Of a DNA stretch of 64,000 nucleotides, positions 47,186 to 56,396 are shown piece after piece. Below the pieces are notes generated by a model. It did not search any database and was not told where the DNA came from. It saw only the letters and a program-made list of their open reading frames with translations. The stretch covers positions 372,001-436,000 of the forward strand of contig NZ_JAAOJA010000003.1 of the NCBI RefSeq assembly GCF_013184545.1. The letters are read 5' to 3'. Position 1 is the stretch's first letter. The number at the start of each line of letters is the position of its first letter. Made by a program: the position numbers and the translations under genes. Source of the stretch: Pseudomonas tumuqii. Lineage in GTDB: Bacteria; Pseudomonadota; Gammaproteobacteria; Pseudomonadales; Pseudomonadaceae.

Positions 47186-48570
47186 AGCCAGTACTCCCAA
47201 AGGCGCCCGAGCAATTCCTTGACCCTCGCGTCGAGGGGACGACGGCGCCATTGCTCCAGGGTGATCTGCTCCGATTTATCCCGGTCGGCGAGAAAGGCCG
47301 CGCGCATCTTGCCGCCGAAATCCGTGCCGAGTACCACCGCATTGACCTCCTGGTTGTGCAGAAAACTGCGCCAGTCGAGGTTGGTCGAGCCGACGGTCGA
47401 CCAGACGCCGTCGATCACCGCGGTCTTCACGTGCAGCAGGGCATCGCGGCGCTGGTGCAGCTTGACCCCGGCCTTCAGCAATTCGCTGTAGTAGGCGCGG
47501 CCGGCATGCAAGACCAGCCAGGAATCGGTGCTGCTGGGCAGGATCAGTTGCACGTCGACGCCGCGCGCCGCCGCCTGCTTGAGCGCCGCAAGCAGCTGCG
47601 GGTCGGGCACGAAGTAGGCGTTGGTCAGCCAGATCTCGCTTTGCGCGCTGCGCAGTGCCGAGATCAGGGTGACGTAGATCAGGCTGTAGGGATCGTCCGG
47701 AGAGCTGCCGACGGCGCGCACCACGTCGTTCCCCCGATGTTGGCTGACTGGGAAGTAATCGCGTGGTATCAGCGGGTTGCCTTGCTGCTTTTCCCAGGTC
47801 TCGATGAACAGCTTTTGCAGCTCGCCGACCACCGGACCTTCGAGCTGCAGGTGGGTGTCACGCCAGGGCAGCGCCGCGCCGGGGCGTTCGCTCGACTGCG
47901 GGCTGAAGGAGCCGCCGGAATAGACGCTGCTGATGTTGACGCCACCGAGGAAGGCGATGCGCCCGTCGATGATCAGCAGCTTACGGTGGTCGCGCTGGTT
48001 GACCGTCCAGCCGGCCTTGGCGGTCAGCGGGTTGACCGGGTTGAACTCCAGCACCTGGATCCCGACCGCGCTGAGACGGGTGAAGAACTTGCTCGGTGTG
48101 CCGAGGGTGCCGACGCTGTCGCGGATAAGGTTGACCTGCACACCGGACAGCTGCTTGGCGATCAGCGCATCGGCGAAACGCTGGCCGACTTCGTCGTCTT
48201 CGAGAATGTAGGTTTCCAGGTTGATGTGGTCGATCGCGGCGTCGATCGCATTGATCATCGCCTGATAGGTGGCGGGGCCGTCCTGCAGCAGTTCGACCTT
48301 GTTGCCGGTAGTCAGGGGGCTGCCGACGATGGCTTCTTCGACTGCCAGGTGCAGGTCGAAGATATTGGTCTCTGCGCCGCGCGCCTGCAGCCGATCGAGA
48401 ATGGCCTTGCTGCGTGCGGCCGAGAGTGGCCCGTGGGGCCCGTCGAGTTGCACCGGCGGCGCATCGAGGTGCGCCATATCGGGCGTGAGGGTTGGCAATG
48501 AACTGCAGGCGCTCAGCGCCAGGCTGAGGATTGCCGTGAGACTCAGCTTCCAGCAATAGGCTGCTTGCAT
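47182..48570 (-). CDS. Phospholipase D-family lipoprotein (cardiolipin synthase-like)
   Basis: A 462-residue protein with a lipoprotein signal (LSLALSACSS, Cys about 22). It carries two HKD catalytic motifs: the first in DHRKLLIIDGRIAFLGG (about 195-211) and the second in LLHVKTAVIDGVWSTVGSTN (about 378-397). Each keeps the His and Lys, and the Asp of each HxK(x)4D is present. The layout resembles ClsC/YmdC-type enzymes that use two phospholipids, but as an exported lipoprotein it probably acts in the periplasm. The stop overlaps the start of an unknown exported protein. Confidence 0.9.
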   Translation of the reverse strand: MQAAYCWKLSLTAILSLALSACSSLPTLTPDMAHLDAPPVQLDGPHGPLSAARSKAILDRLQARGAETNIFDLHLAVEEAIVGSPLTTGNKVELLQDGPATYQAMINAIDAAIDHINLETYILEDDEVGQRFADALIAKQLSGVQVNLIRDSVGTLGTPSKFFTRLSAVGIQVLEFNPVNPLTAKAGWTVNQRDHRKLLIIDGRIAFLGGVNISSVYSGGSFSPQSSERPGAALPWRDTHLQLEGPVVGELQKLFIETWEKQQGNPLIPRDYFPVSQHRGNDVVRAVGSSPDDPYSLIYVTLISALRSAQSEIWLTNAYFVPDPQLLAALKQAAARGVDVQLILPSSTDSWLVLHAGRAYYSELLKAGVKLHQRRDALLHVKTAVIDGVWSTVGSTNLDWRSFLHNQEVNAVVLGTDFGGKMRAAFLADRDKSEQITLEQWRRRPLDARVKELLGRLWEYWL

Positions 48571-48855
48571 TGGCCATCCTCCCGGGGAGGTATATCGCGC
48601 TGCAGCCGGCTGGCTGTCGAAGCGCTACATTCGCCTGAATGTACACGCAAAAGGATAGTCACTAGGCTAGATTCAGTATGTAGGCCAGTGCTCGGTGCGC
48701 GTAGCCAGGTGTGACTATGTTCGTTAACGCACTGAACTGAGCGGACTATCCATTCAAGCTGTCCGGGTGCCGTGTCGAGAAGGGTTGATCGAAGTCGTTC
48801 AACGCTGATCGGCACGGTTCGCTACAGCGAGCTTGAACCATTCAAGGAGAACGCC
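48571..48855. other. Intergenic region with a perfect TACATTC/GAATGTA palindrome
   Basis: This 285-bp divergent region carries the palindrome TACATTC-GCCT-GAATGTA (48626-48643), 56 bp upstream of the PLD gene. It also holds the likely promoter of the DUF3309 gene, and nothing else was recognised. No small gene could be supported. Confidence 0.6.
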
Positions 48856-49014
48856 ATGAGCTTGGGAACGATTCTGTTGATCGTACTGATACTGATGCTG
48901 GTGGGTGCTCTACCCACGTGGCCGCATAGCCGGAGCTGGGGCTATGGTCCCACCGGCGGGTTGGGCCTGGTGTTGATCATCGTGCTGGTCCTGCTGCTGA
49001 TGGGCCGGTTGTGA
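48856..49014 (+). CDS. DUF3309 family small membrane protein
   Basis: A 52-residue protein starting MSLGTILLIVLILMLVGALP with AAGGAG 9 nt upstream. Two hydrophobic helices (about 4-20 and 34-50) are separated by a hydrophilic, Trp/Gly-rich loop, PTWPHSRSWGYGPTGG. This is the diagnostic pattern of the DUF3309 family, whose function is unknown. Such genes often sit with envelope-stress genes, consistent with the neighbouring PLD, BON and Crp-like genes. No operon partner overlaps it. Confidence 0.88.
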   Translation: MSLGTILLIVLILMLVGALPTWPHSRSWGYGPTGGLGLVLIIVLVLLLMGRL

Positions 49015-49183
49015 AAAGCACCGCCTTCTCGTCAGTGCATTGATCGATGCGTTCGCCGCTGGCGGCCTGCGAGGCCGGGGCTGCGGTTTCGGTCGTTATG
49101 TTCGATAGCGCACAGATGGCGTGGTGAATATGGATATGCTGTCAGCGAGGGGGGCGGTTATGCCCCCATTTATAGAGCTCGAT

Positions 49184-49900
49184 ATGCCTGAGATGCACGC
49201 TACACCACAGCAAAATCATCTTTTGGCTGCCTTGCCTGCTGACATTCAAAACCGCCTGCTGCCCAAGCTGGAACTGGTGCAACTGCCCCTGGGCAAGGTT
49301 TTGTATGAGTCTGGCGACACCTTGCGCCACGTTTATTTTCCGATCGACTCCATCGTCTCGCTGCTCTATGTGATGGAGAACGGCGCGTCGGCGGAAATTT
49401 CCGTGGTCGGTAATGAAGGGTTGATTGGCGTCGCCGTGCTCATGGGCGGCGAGAGCACCACCAGTCGCGCCATTGTGCAAAGCGCCGGCGACGCTTATCG
49501 ACTGCCGTCGCGGCAGTTCATGGAAGAGGTCAACCGCTACGGCGAGATGTTGCACCTGATGCTGCGTTATACCCAGGCGCTGATCACGCAAATGGCGCAG
49601 ACGGCGGTGTGTAACCGCCACCATTCGATTGACCAGCAACTGTGCCGCTGGTTGCTGCTGTCACTCGATCGCCTGCCAACCAATGATCTGGTCATGACCC
49701 AGGAACTGATCGCCAATATGCTGGGCGTGCGCCGCGAGGGCGTCACCGAGGCAGCTGGCAAGCTGCATAAAGCCGGGGTGATCGAATACAGCCGTGGGCG
49801 TATCCGGGTGATCGACCGGCCTAGGCTCGAGCAGATGAGTTGCGAGTGCTATGCGGTGGTCAAGAAGGAAACGGATCGCCTGCTGCCCTTTGCGGTCTAA
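49184..49900 (+). CDS. Crp/Fnr-type transcriptional regulator 1
   Basis: The start is taken at the ATG at 49184 (MPEMHATPQQNHLLAALP), matching the N-terminus of its neighbour. In-frame starts at 49121, 49130, 49136 and 49160 are possible. The resulting 238 residues hold a cyclic-nucleotide-binding-like domain (FPIDSIVSLLYVMENG, VGNEGLIGVAVLMGG) and a C-terminal helix-turn-helix (MTQELIANMLGVRREGVTEAAGKLHKAGVIEYSRG, read as two segments). The usual Arg-Ala phosphate-binding cassette is not evident, so cAMP binding is doubtful. It stands 181 bp before a paralogue. Confidence 0.88.
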   Translation: MPEMHATPQQNHLLAALPADIQNRLLPKLELVQLPLGKVLYESGDTLRHVYFPIDSIVSLLYVMENGASAEISVVGNEGLIGVAVLMGGESTTSRAIVQSAGDAYRLPSRQFMEEVNRYGEMLHLMLRYTQALITQMAQTAVCNRHHSIDQQLCRWLLLSLDRLPTNDLVMTQELIANMLGVRREGVTEAAGKLHKAGVIEYSRGRIRVIDRPRLEQMSCECYAVVKKETDRLLPFAV

Positions 49901-50081
49901 CCGGTTTCGCTGGGTTAAAGCGCCGAGCGACACAGCATATTCGATGTCAATCAAGGTATTAGCGCCATCCGTACCATAGCGAACAGACAAGCCAGCGCCG
50001 CTCAATCAGACTGCCGAATCGGGACTGTTCGGCACCTTTCCTGTATCGCTTCCCGATTTTCTCGTGCTGCAGGACGGTTGA

Positions 50082-50789
50082 ATGTCAGCAGCAATACGGG
50101 TTCCCGTGGTTAACCAGCTGCTTGCAAGTTTGCCGCACAAGGAGTCGAAACGAATCCTCGAGTGCTGCGAACCGGTCGATCTGGTGTTCGGCACCATCCT
50201 CTGTGAGCCGGAGCAAACCTTACGCCACCTGTACTTTCCGCTGACCGGCTTTATCTCGCTGGTGACCACGCTACGTGACCATCAACCGCTGGAAATGGGC
50301 CTGATCGGCAATGAAGGCATGCTCGGTGCGACCCTGGTTCTGGGCGTGAACAGCGTGCCGATGCGGGCGGTGGTGCAGGGCGCCGGCACTGCCTGGCGGA
50401 TCAACGCGGCGCATTTTCGCCGCGAGCTGCAGGAATGCCCGGAGCTGCTGCGCATACTCAATCGCTACCTGTATGTGCTGATGGCGCAGCTGTCGCAAAC
50501 CGCTGCCTGCACCCACTTCCATGAAATCGAACCGCGCCTGGCGCGCTGGTTGCTGATGACCCATGATCGCGCGCACGCCGATCACTTCTACCTTACCCAT
50601 GAATACCTGGCCGACATGCTCGGGGTGCGCAGAAGTGGCGTCACCGTCGCCGCAGGAGCCTTGCAACTGCGCGGCCTGATCCACTACACCCGTGGCGAGA
50701 TCAGCATCCTCGACCGCAAAGGGCTGGAGGCCGCCTCCTGCGAGTGTTACGACGCCGCCATTGATGACTACGCGCAGTTGTTGCACTAG
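50082..50789 (+). CDS. Crp/Fnr-type transcriptional regulator 2
   Basis: A 235-residue paralogue of the preceding regulator with the same plan: FPLTGFISLVTTLRDHQPLEMG and IGNEGMLGATLVLG in the sensor half, then YLTHEYLADMLGVRRSGVTVAAGALQ in the helix-turn-helix and SCECYDA near the end. Pairwise identity by eye is moderate, indicating an old duplication. No FNR-type cysteine cluster is visible. The adjacent minus-strand c-di-GMP gene is convergent, so no target is implied by position. Confidence 0.88.
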   Translation: MSAAIRVPVVNQLLASLPHKESKRILECCEPVDLVFGTILCEPEQTLRHLYFPLTGFISLVTTLRDHQPLEMGLIGNEGMLGATLVLGVNSVPMRAVVQGAGTAWRINAAHFRRELQECPELLRILNRYLYVLMAQLSQTAACTHFHEIEPRLARWLLMTHDRAHADHFYLTHEYLADMLGVRRSGVTVAAGALQLRGLIHYTRGEISILDRKGLEAASCECYDAAIDDYAQLLH

Positions 50790-50848
50790 CGAACCACTGC
50801 GCTCGGTCGTGCAGGTTCAAGCGGCCTGCCGTGGCGAGCTCAAGGGCA

Positions 50849-52954
50849 TCATTTATAGGTCGTTGGGCAGATACCCGTTTGCAGCAGGGCAACGAATTGT
50901 TCCAGCGCCAGCGGCCGGCTGAAAAAGTAGCCTTGACCTTCCTCGCATGACTGTTCCTGCAGAAATTCCAGTTGCGACTGTTGCTCCACACCCTCAGCGA
51001 TCACCCGCTGATTGAGGCTGGAGCCCATGGCGATCACCGCGCGGACAATGATGCCGGTGCCATCTGTGCTGCCGATCTCCTGGACAAACGACTGATCGAT
51101 CTTGAGTGTGTCAAGCGGAAATCGATTCAGGTAACTCAGGCTGGAAAAGCCGGTGCCAAAGCCATCCACCGCCAGCTGGATGCCCATGTCCTTGAGCTGG
51201 TGAAGGGTCTCGATACTGGCCTTGGCATCGCGCATCAACACGCTCTCGGCCACTTCCAGTTGCAGGATGCCGGGTGCCAATCCTCTGTCGCTCAAGATGG
51301 CGCGAACCCCCGCGATGAAGTCCCGGTGGCGAAACTCCTGGGCAGAGATGTTGACTGCAACCGTGATTGGTTCTGCGTTGGCGTTTTGCCAGAGCTTTGC
51401 CTGGGCGCATGCTTCACGCAACACCCAGCGACCAATCGGCACGATCAGCCCGCAATCCTCTGCAATCGAGATGAAGCGGGCGGGCGCCACCAGGCCCCAT
51501 TGCGGATGCTGCCAGCGCAACAGTGCCTCGGCACCGGTAATGGCGCCGCTGCGCAGATTGATTCTTGGCTGGTAATGCAGGACGAATTGCTGTCGCGCCA
51601 GTGCATGGTGCAAATGGCTTTCGATGAGTTGCCGCTCGACCGCCCGCACATTCATGTCCTGGGTGAAGAACTGGTAGTTGTTGCGCCCCCTGTCCTTGGC
51701 CTGGTACATCGCGGTGTCGGCATTCTTGATCAGGGTTTCCGCGTCTCGACCATCGGCCGGGTAGATGCTGATGCCGATGCTGGTGGTGATATGCAGCTCA
51801 TGCTGGTCGATGACATGGGGCCTGGCCAGCGCGGCGAGGATTTTTTCCGCGGTCAAGGCCGAGTCCTGTGCCTCATGCGCTTCCGAAAGCAGCACCACGA
51901 ACTCATCGCCGCCCTGGCGGCTCACCGTGTCGGATTTGCGCACGCAAGTACTCAGGCAGCGCGTGACGGACTGCAGCAATTGGTCGCCAACGGCATGGCC
52001 GAGGGAATCATTGATGTGCTTGAAGTTGTCCAGATCGAGGAACAGTACGGCCAGCGTCGTGCCCTGGCGCTCGGCCAGGCTGATCGCCTGAGCGATACGG
52101 TCGTTGAGCAGCACGCGGTTGGGCAGGTTGGTCAAGAAGTCGTGTTGCGCCAGGTGGGCCATCTTCATGGTCATCGCCTGGGCGGCAGTGGTGTCATGAA
52201 ACACGATCACCGCGCCCTTGATCTGCCCGCTGGAGTCATGAATCGGTGCGGCGGAGTCTTCGATCGCCGCCTCGCTGCCGTTGCGTTTGATCAGTATCGC
52301 GCCCGCCGCCAAGAACTTCGCTTCGTTATGCAACAGTACCGACTCGATCGGGTTTGCCAGCGCCTCGCGTGTAGCGTTGCTGATGATCTGCATTACCTCG
52401 GCGATGGGGCGGCCGCGGGCGTCTTCGCGCGACCATCCGGTGAGCGCCTCTGCCGCCACATTCAGGTAGTCGACATTGCCCGTCATATCGGTGCCGATAA
52501 CCGCGTCGCTGATCGAGTTGAGGGTGATTTCGGCCCGGGCCTTTTCCAGGAAAACGCTTTCCTCGACCGCTTTGCGCTGAATGATGTTGCGCAGTGATTG
52601 GGGCACCAGATAACTGCCAAAGTGGCCTTTGGACAGATAGCCCTGGGCGCCACGCTCTACGGCTTCGACGGCCAGTTCTTCGTCGTCGATTTCACTGAGC
52701 GTCATGATCGGCGTCTGTGGGGCGCAGGCGAACAACTGGTCGAAGGTCTCGATGCCTTGGCTGTCGGGTAGCGACAAGTCGGTCAGGATCGCATCGATGC
52801 AGCCGGTCTTCAGGCGAGCCAAGGCATCGGCCAGGCTTTGCTGCCATTCGAGGATGAATGGGCCGTCTTTGGCCTTGTTCAGAACGTTCTGCAGAGTCGC
52901 TGCATCTTCGGCATCAGCGGTGATGATCAGTATTCGATTGGCCATGTCGCACAT
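50849..52954 (-). CDS. Receiver-PAS-GGDEF-EAL c-di-GMP protein
   Basis: A 701-residue cytoplasmic protein: response-receiver domain (about 6-125, phospho-acceptor candidate Asp59 in LTDLSLPDS), PAS (about 140-260), GGDEF (about 270-430, GGDEF at 348-352, LDLDNFK intact) and EAL (about 445-690, EAL at 476-478). In the EAL loop-6 motif the second Asp of DDFGTG is Gly598 (VDGFGTG), so phosphodiesterase activity is questionable. The cyclase half looks functional. AAGGAG precedes a start at 52954 or, less probably, 52945. No histidine kinase is linked. Confidence 0.92.
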   Translation of the reverse strand: MCDMANRILIITADAEDAATLQNVLNKAKDGPFILEWQQSLADALARLKTGCIDAILTDLSLPDSQGIETFDQLFACAPQTPIMTLSEIDDEELAVEAVERGAQGYLSKGHFGSYLVPQSLRNIIQRKAVEESVFLEKARAEITLNSISDAVIGTDMTGNVDYLNVAAEALTGWSREDARGRPIAEVMQIISNATREALANPIESVLLHNEAKFLAAGAILIKRNGSEAAIEDSAAPIHDSSGQIKGAVIVFHDTTAAQAMTMKMAHLAQHDFLTNLPNRVLLNDRIAQAISLAERQGTTLAVLFLDLDNFKHINDSLGHAVGDQLLQSVTRCLSTCVRKSDTVSRQGGDEFVVLLSEAHEAQDSALTAEKILAALARPHVIDQHELHITTSIGISIYPADGRDAETLIKNADTAMYQAKDRGRNNYQFFTQDMNVRAVERQLIESHLHHALARQQFVLHYQPRINLRSGAITGAEALLRWQHPQWGLVAPARFISIAEDCGLIVPIGRWVLREACAQAKLWQNANAEPITVAVNISAQEFRHRDFIAGVRAILSDRGLAPGILQLEVAESVLMRDAKASIETLHQLKDMGIQLAVDGFGTGFSSLSYLNRFPLDTLKIDQSFVQEIGSTDGTGIIVRAVIAMGSSLNQRVIAEGVEQQSQLEFLQEQSCEEGQGYFFSRPLALEQFVALLQTGICPTTYK

Positions 52955-53037
52955 TCACTCCTTTTGAACAACGCATAAGGCCAGACCAAATGGCTGCCCG
53001 CATCCTGCAGAGCCAGGGCCTGCGGGCTGTCGCCGAG

Positions 53038-53607
53038 TTAAAACTTGAATCCCTCCCGATTGACGCTGTTGGCTTCATCTCTGCTTTGCGCACGGTCAAA
53101 GGCTGGAGTCTGCTGCTCGGGGTTATCTGCGCCGCCCCTCAGCCAGCCGCTGTTAACGCGGTTGCCCGGGGGGGCGGGCTCGACCGCTTCATGGGCGGGG
53201 GAAAAAGCCGATTCGTCCAGATGACCGTTCCAGTTGCCGCGCCGCGCTTGTTCGGCGAAATACGCCGGTGTGCCGGAGCGGTCAGGTGGTTTCGGCAATG
53301 GAGCTTCGGTGTGCACCACGATCTGGTTGTCCAGTTCGACCACACTATCGACGTCTAGTGCTATGAGCCTGGCCAGGTCTTTGTCGAGCTGGCCTGCGAC
53401 CTTGCCGGTGAGCGTGGCTTTGCCGTTGACTACGGTCACTTCGAGGTGGTTGGCGCGCAGGTAGTGGCGTTGCGCATAGGCCCGCCAGGCTTGGGTTTGC
53501 TGCCGGGCATCGGTGAACGACCGGTCCGCGCTGACGGCACTGCTTATGGCAGCTACGGCAATGGCGATGGCCGATGTGACTGCCAACGTGCGCGGATGGG
53601 GGGGCAT
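53038..53607 (-). CDS. BON-domain periplasmic protein
   Basis: A start at the ATG at 53607 with GTGGAGAAC upstream gives 189 residues. The N-terminal signal peptide (about 1-30, ending SSAVSADRSF) precedes a BON domain (about 50-110; LEVTVVNGKATLTGKVAGQL and DVDSVVELDNQIVV), a phospholipid/surface-binding fold found in OsmY-like proteins. The C-terminal half, from about 110, is hydrophilic and low in complexity, with no domain recognised. Probable role in envelope stress. It lies downstream of and opposite the pgm promoter region. Confidence 0.87.
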   Translation of the reverse strand: MPPHPRTLAVTSAIAIAVAAISSAVSADRSFTDARQQTQAWRAYAQRHYLRANHLEVTVVNGKATLTGKVAGQLDKDLARLIALDVDSVVELDNQIVVHTEAPLPKPPDRSGTPAYFAEQARRGNWNGHLDESAFSPAHEAVEPAPPGNRVNSGWLRGGADNPEQQTPAFDRAQSRDEANSVNREGFKF

Positions 53608-53941
53608 GCTGTTCTCCACAGTTAATCGGCATCGACGCTCGATGCAGCGGGGGCCGGATCGTTATTCCCGGAACCCGTTAACTTCCCCAGGCGTTCTGCG
53701 CTTCGGGAAACTCATTGACTGATGCGACATGGAAAGAATGAGAAAGAACGAGAATGGCGTCCGTTCGCTAGCGCACTTAGCTGGGCCGTAAACGAGAAAA
53801 TGCTGCAGTGCATGCTGCGCTTGCCGTCAAGCATGTGATGGCGCTGGCTGGGCAAGACGAGTTGAGCGGCGGCGAGGCGGTCGGCGATTGTGCCGGCGCC
53901 TGTTAGGCTAGGGTCTGTACACGTTATTCAGGGAGACAATT
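53608..53941. other. Intergenic region between BON gene and pgm
   Basis: About 330 bp holding the divergent promoters of the two genes. I found no repeat, RNA gene or clear operator. The short open frames are not protein-like. GGGAG lies 8 nt before the TTG start of pgm. Confidence 0.6.
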
Positions 53942-55594
53942 TTGAGTTCACGCATCCATCCATTGGCCGGCAAGCCGGCGCCCGCAGAGATGCTGGTCGA
54001 TATCGAACAACTGCTGGCCGCGTACTTCGACCTGCAGCCCGATCCCGGCGTGGCCGCGCAGCGCGTGGCCTTCGGCACCTCGGGGCATCGCGGCAGTTCG
54101 TTGGCCTCCAGCTTCAACCAGTGGCACGTGCTCGCCATCAGCCAGGCGATCTGCGATTACCGTAAAGCGCAGGGCATCGATGGCCCGCTGTTTATCGGTG
54201 CGGACAGCCATGCCCTGTCGCAACCGGCGTTCGACACGGCGCTGGAAGTGCTGGCCGCCAATGGCGTGCAGGCCATGATTTCCGCCGGCGGCGAGTTCAC
54301 TCCGACCCCGGCGATCTCCCACGCCATTCTGGTGCACAACCAGGGCCGCAGCAGGGGCCTGGCCGACGGCATCGTGATCACCCCGTCGCACAACCCGCCG
54401 GACAGCGGCGGCTTCAAATACAACCCGTGCAATGGCGGCCCGGCCGACAGCGACATCACCAACTGGGTGCAGAACCGCGCCAACGCCTTGCTCGAAGACG
54501 GCCTCAAAGCGGTCAAACGCATGCCGCTGGCCCAGGCACGTCAGGCGGCCACCACCCATGCGCACGATTACCTGGCGGCCTATGTCGGCGACCTGGGCAG
54601 CGTGATCGATTTCGAGGTTATCCGGGCTGCCGGCCTGCGTATGGGCGTCGATCCGCTGGGCGGCGCGGGCGTGCATTACTGGTCGCGCATCGCCGAGCAG
54701 TACGGGCTCGATCTGCAGGTGGTCAGCCAGGTCATTGATCCGCAGTTCGCCTTCATGAGCCTGGACTGGGACGGGCAGATCCGCATGGACCCCTCGTCCA
54801 GCCATGCCATGCAACGGCTGATCGGTCTCAAGGACGGTTACGACATCGCCTTTGCCTGCGACACCGATTACGACCGCCACGGCATAGTCGCGCCGAGTGT
54901 CGGCTTGCTGCCGGCCAACCATTTTCTCAGCGTGGCCATCGATTACCTGTTCCAGCATCGCCCGCAGTGGAGTGCCACGGCGGCAGTGGGCAAGACCCTG
55001 GTCAGCAGCGCCATGATCGATCGGGTCAGTGCGCGCCTGGGCCGGCCGCTGCTGGAGGTGCCGGTCGGCTTCAAGTGGTTTGCCGACGGTCTGTTCGATG
55101 GCTCGCTGGGCTTTGCCGGTGAGGAAAGCGCCGGCGCCACCTGCCTGCGCCGCGACGGCAGGGTCTGGACCACCGACAAGGACGGCATGGCCCTGGCCTT
55201 GCTGGCGGCGGAAATGACCGCCAGTCGCGGTCGCGATCCCGGTGAACTGTATCGCGGCCTGACCGAGGAGTTCGGCGAGATAGTGGCCGACCGCGTCGAT
55301 GCGCCGGCCACCCCGGTGCAGAAAAAAGCCCTCAGCCAACTCTCGCCTGAGCAGGTGCGCAGCACCCAGCTGGCCGGCGATTCGATCACCCGGGTGCTCG
55401 ACAAGGCGCCGGGCAACGGCGCGGCGATTGGCGGGATTAAGGTGATCAGCGACGGCGGCTGGTTCGCCGCGCGGCCATCGGGTACCGAGGACATCTACAA
55501 GATCTACGCCGAGAGCTACCGCGACCGGGCGCACCTGCAGCGGATTCTTGGCGAGGCGCAACAGATCGTCGATGTGGCGCTGAGCAAGGACTGA
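53942..55594 (+). CDS. pgm: Phosphoglucomutase (alpha-D-glucose-phosphate specific)
   Basis: A 550-residue enzyme using a TTG start at 53942 with GGGAG in front, since no ATG gives a normal N-terminus. The phospho-serine loop is VITPSHNPPDSGGFKYNP (Ser in TPSHNPP), the metal-binding loop is FACDTDYDRHGIV, and the sugar loop is GEESAGATCLRRDG. A late RPSGTEDIYKIYAESY segment binds phosphate. It interconverts glucose 6-phosphate and glucose 1-phosphate and so links the glucose block to UDP-glucose, the donor for the neighbouring glucan synthase and for the ugd pathway at the left of the window. Confidence 0.96.
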   Translation: MSSRIHPLAGKPAPAEMLVDIEQLLAAYFDLQPDPGVAAQRVAFGTSGHRGSSLASSFNQWHVLAISQAICDYRKAQGIDGPLFIGADSHALSQPAFDTALEVLAANGVQAMISAGGEFTPTPAISHAILVHNQGRSRGLADGIVITPSHNPPDSGGFKYNPCNGGPADSDITNWVQNRANALLEDGLKAVKRMPLAQARQAATTHAHDYLAAYVGDLGSVIDFEVIRAAGLRMGVDPLGGAGVHYWSRIAEQYGLDLQVVSQVIDPQFAFMSLDWDGQIRMDPSSSHAMQRLIGLKDGYDIAFACDTDYDRHGIVAPSVGLLPANHFLSVAIDYLFQHRPQWSATAAVGKTLVSSAMIDRVSARLGRPLLEVPVGFKWFADGLFDGSLGFAGEESAGATCLRRDGRVWTTDKDGMALALLAAEMTASRGRDPGELYRGLTEEFGEIVADRVDAPATPVQKKALSQLSPEQVRSTQLAGDSITRVLDKAPGNGAAIGGIKVISDGGWFAARPSGTEDIYKIYAESYRDRAHLQRILGEAQQIVDVALSKD

Positions 55595-55640
55595 GAACTT
55601 GTGAAAAAACTCTCGCAACGACGCTCGATATTTCACCGCC
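55595..55640. repeat. Short copy of the CTTGTGAAAAAACT repeat
   Basis: AACTTGTGAAAAAACTCTCG, then ACGCTCGATATTTCAC, follows the pgm stop. Both pieces match the repeat after the YeaD-like gene (34456-34575), but the middle is deleted here. It lies in the convergent pgm-protease gap and may help end transcription. Confidence 0.6.
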
Positions 55641-55658
55641 GCCGAGTTCGGCCGCTTT

Positions 55659-56396
55659 TCACTGCTCGGTCAGGGTCAGCAGGATGTCGGCGTACCAGGT
55701 GCAGTTGAGCCCGAGGGCCTCGTCCAGCTGCAGGTCGCGGGTGCCCACGTCGAGGCGTGCCGAGTGCACGCCCAGGAGCATCCATGGCAGGTCGCCGAGG
55801 CCGTTCTCCGGGGTGTCGGCGACCCGCGTCACCACGGGCGCGCCACTGATGCCGCGGTGAGTCCGCGCATCGCTGAGAAAGTAGCCTTTGCTCTGAAAGC
55901 GCAAACCGAAGGACGAGGCGATCACCGCCTGGCGCACCACCGGCATGTGGTGCAGGGTGTCGTGGAAACCCAGGGGGAAACCGACCACCAGCAGGGACGT
56001 GCCGACCTCGACCTCGGCGGTCGGCCCATACAGGTGCTCGGGGGTGAAGGCGCGATACAGCGCGGTTGCGGGTAAGGCGGCGCGGTCCAGCTCGATCACC
56101 GCCACATCGATTTCGCCGGTGGTGTCGAGGCCCTGGCGCCACAGGCTTTCACCGTCGCGGTAGAGCGGGATGGAAATGCCGATGGACTGGGCGATGTTGT
56201 CCGGATCGGTATGCAGTTCGATCTCGATGCGATCGGGGAAGTGCTGATTCTGCGCATCGATCATCACGTGCCGGCTGGTGACCAGGAACAGGCGCTCGTC
56301 GCGGGCGAAGAAGAAGCTGCTGGCATTGGTCAGCTGCTGGTGCTGATTGAAGGTACAGAGGCGGGCTGCGGTGAGCAGCAAGGGTTCGATCATCAT
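55659..56396 (-). CDS. Trypsin-like serine protease without signal peptide
   Basis: The ATG at 56396 overlaps the stop of the glucan synthase gene by 4 bp (ATGA), giving 245 residues. The fold is trypsin-like: catalytic His in LVTSRHVMID (about 44), Asp in TGEIDVAVIEL, and Ser in RGISGAPVVTR. DALGLN-type residues and VVGFPLGFHDTLHH surround the oxyanion region. There is no signal peptide or PDZ domain, so it should be cytoplasmic unless exported otherwise. Translation is coupled to the glucan synthase, an unusual pair whose functional link is unknown. Confidence 0.85.
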   Translation of the reverse strand: MMIEPLLLTAARLCTFNQHQQLTNASSFFFARDERLFLVTSRHVMIDAQNQHFPDRIEIELHTDPDNIAQSIGISIPLYRDGESLWRQGLDTTGEIDVAVIELDRAALPATALYRAFTPEHLYGPTAEVEVGTSLLVVGFPLGFHDTLHHMPVVRQAVIASSFGLRFQSKGYFLSDARTHRGISGAPVVTRVADTPENGLGDLPWMLLGVHSARLDVGTRDLQLDEALGLNCTWYADILLTLTEQ

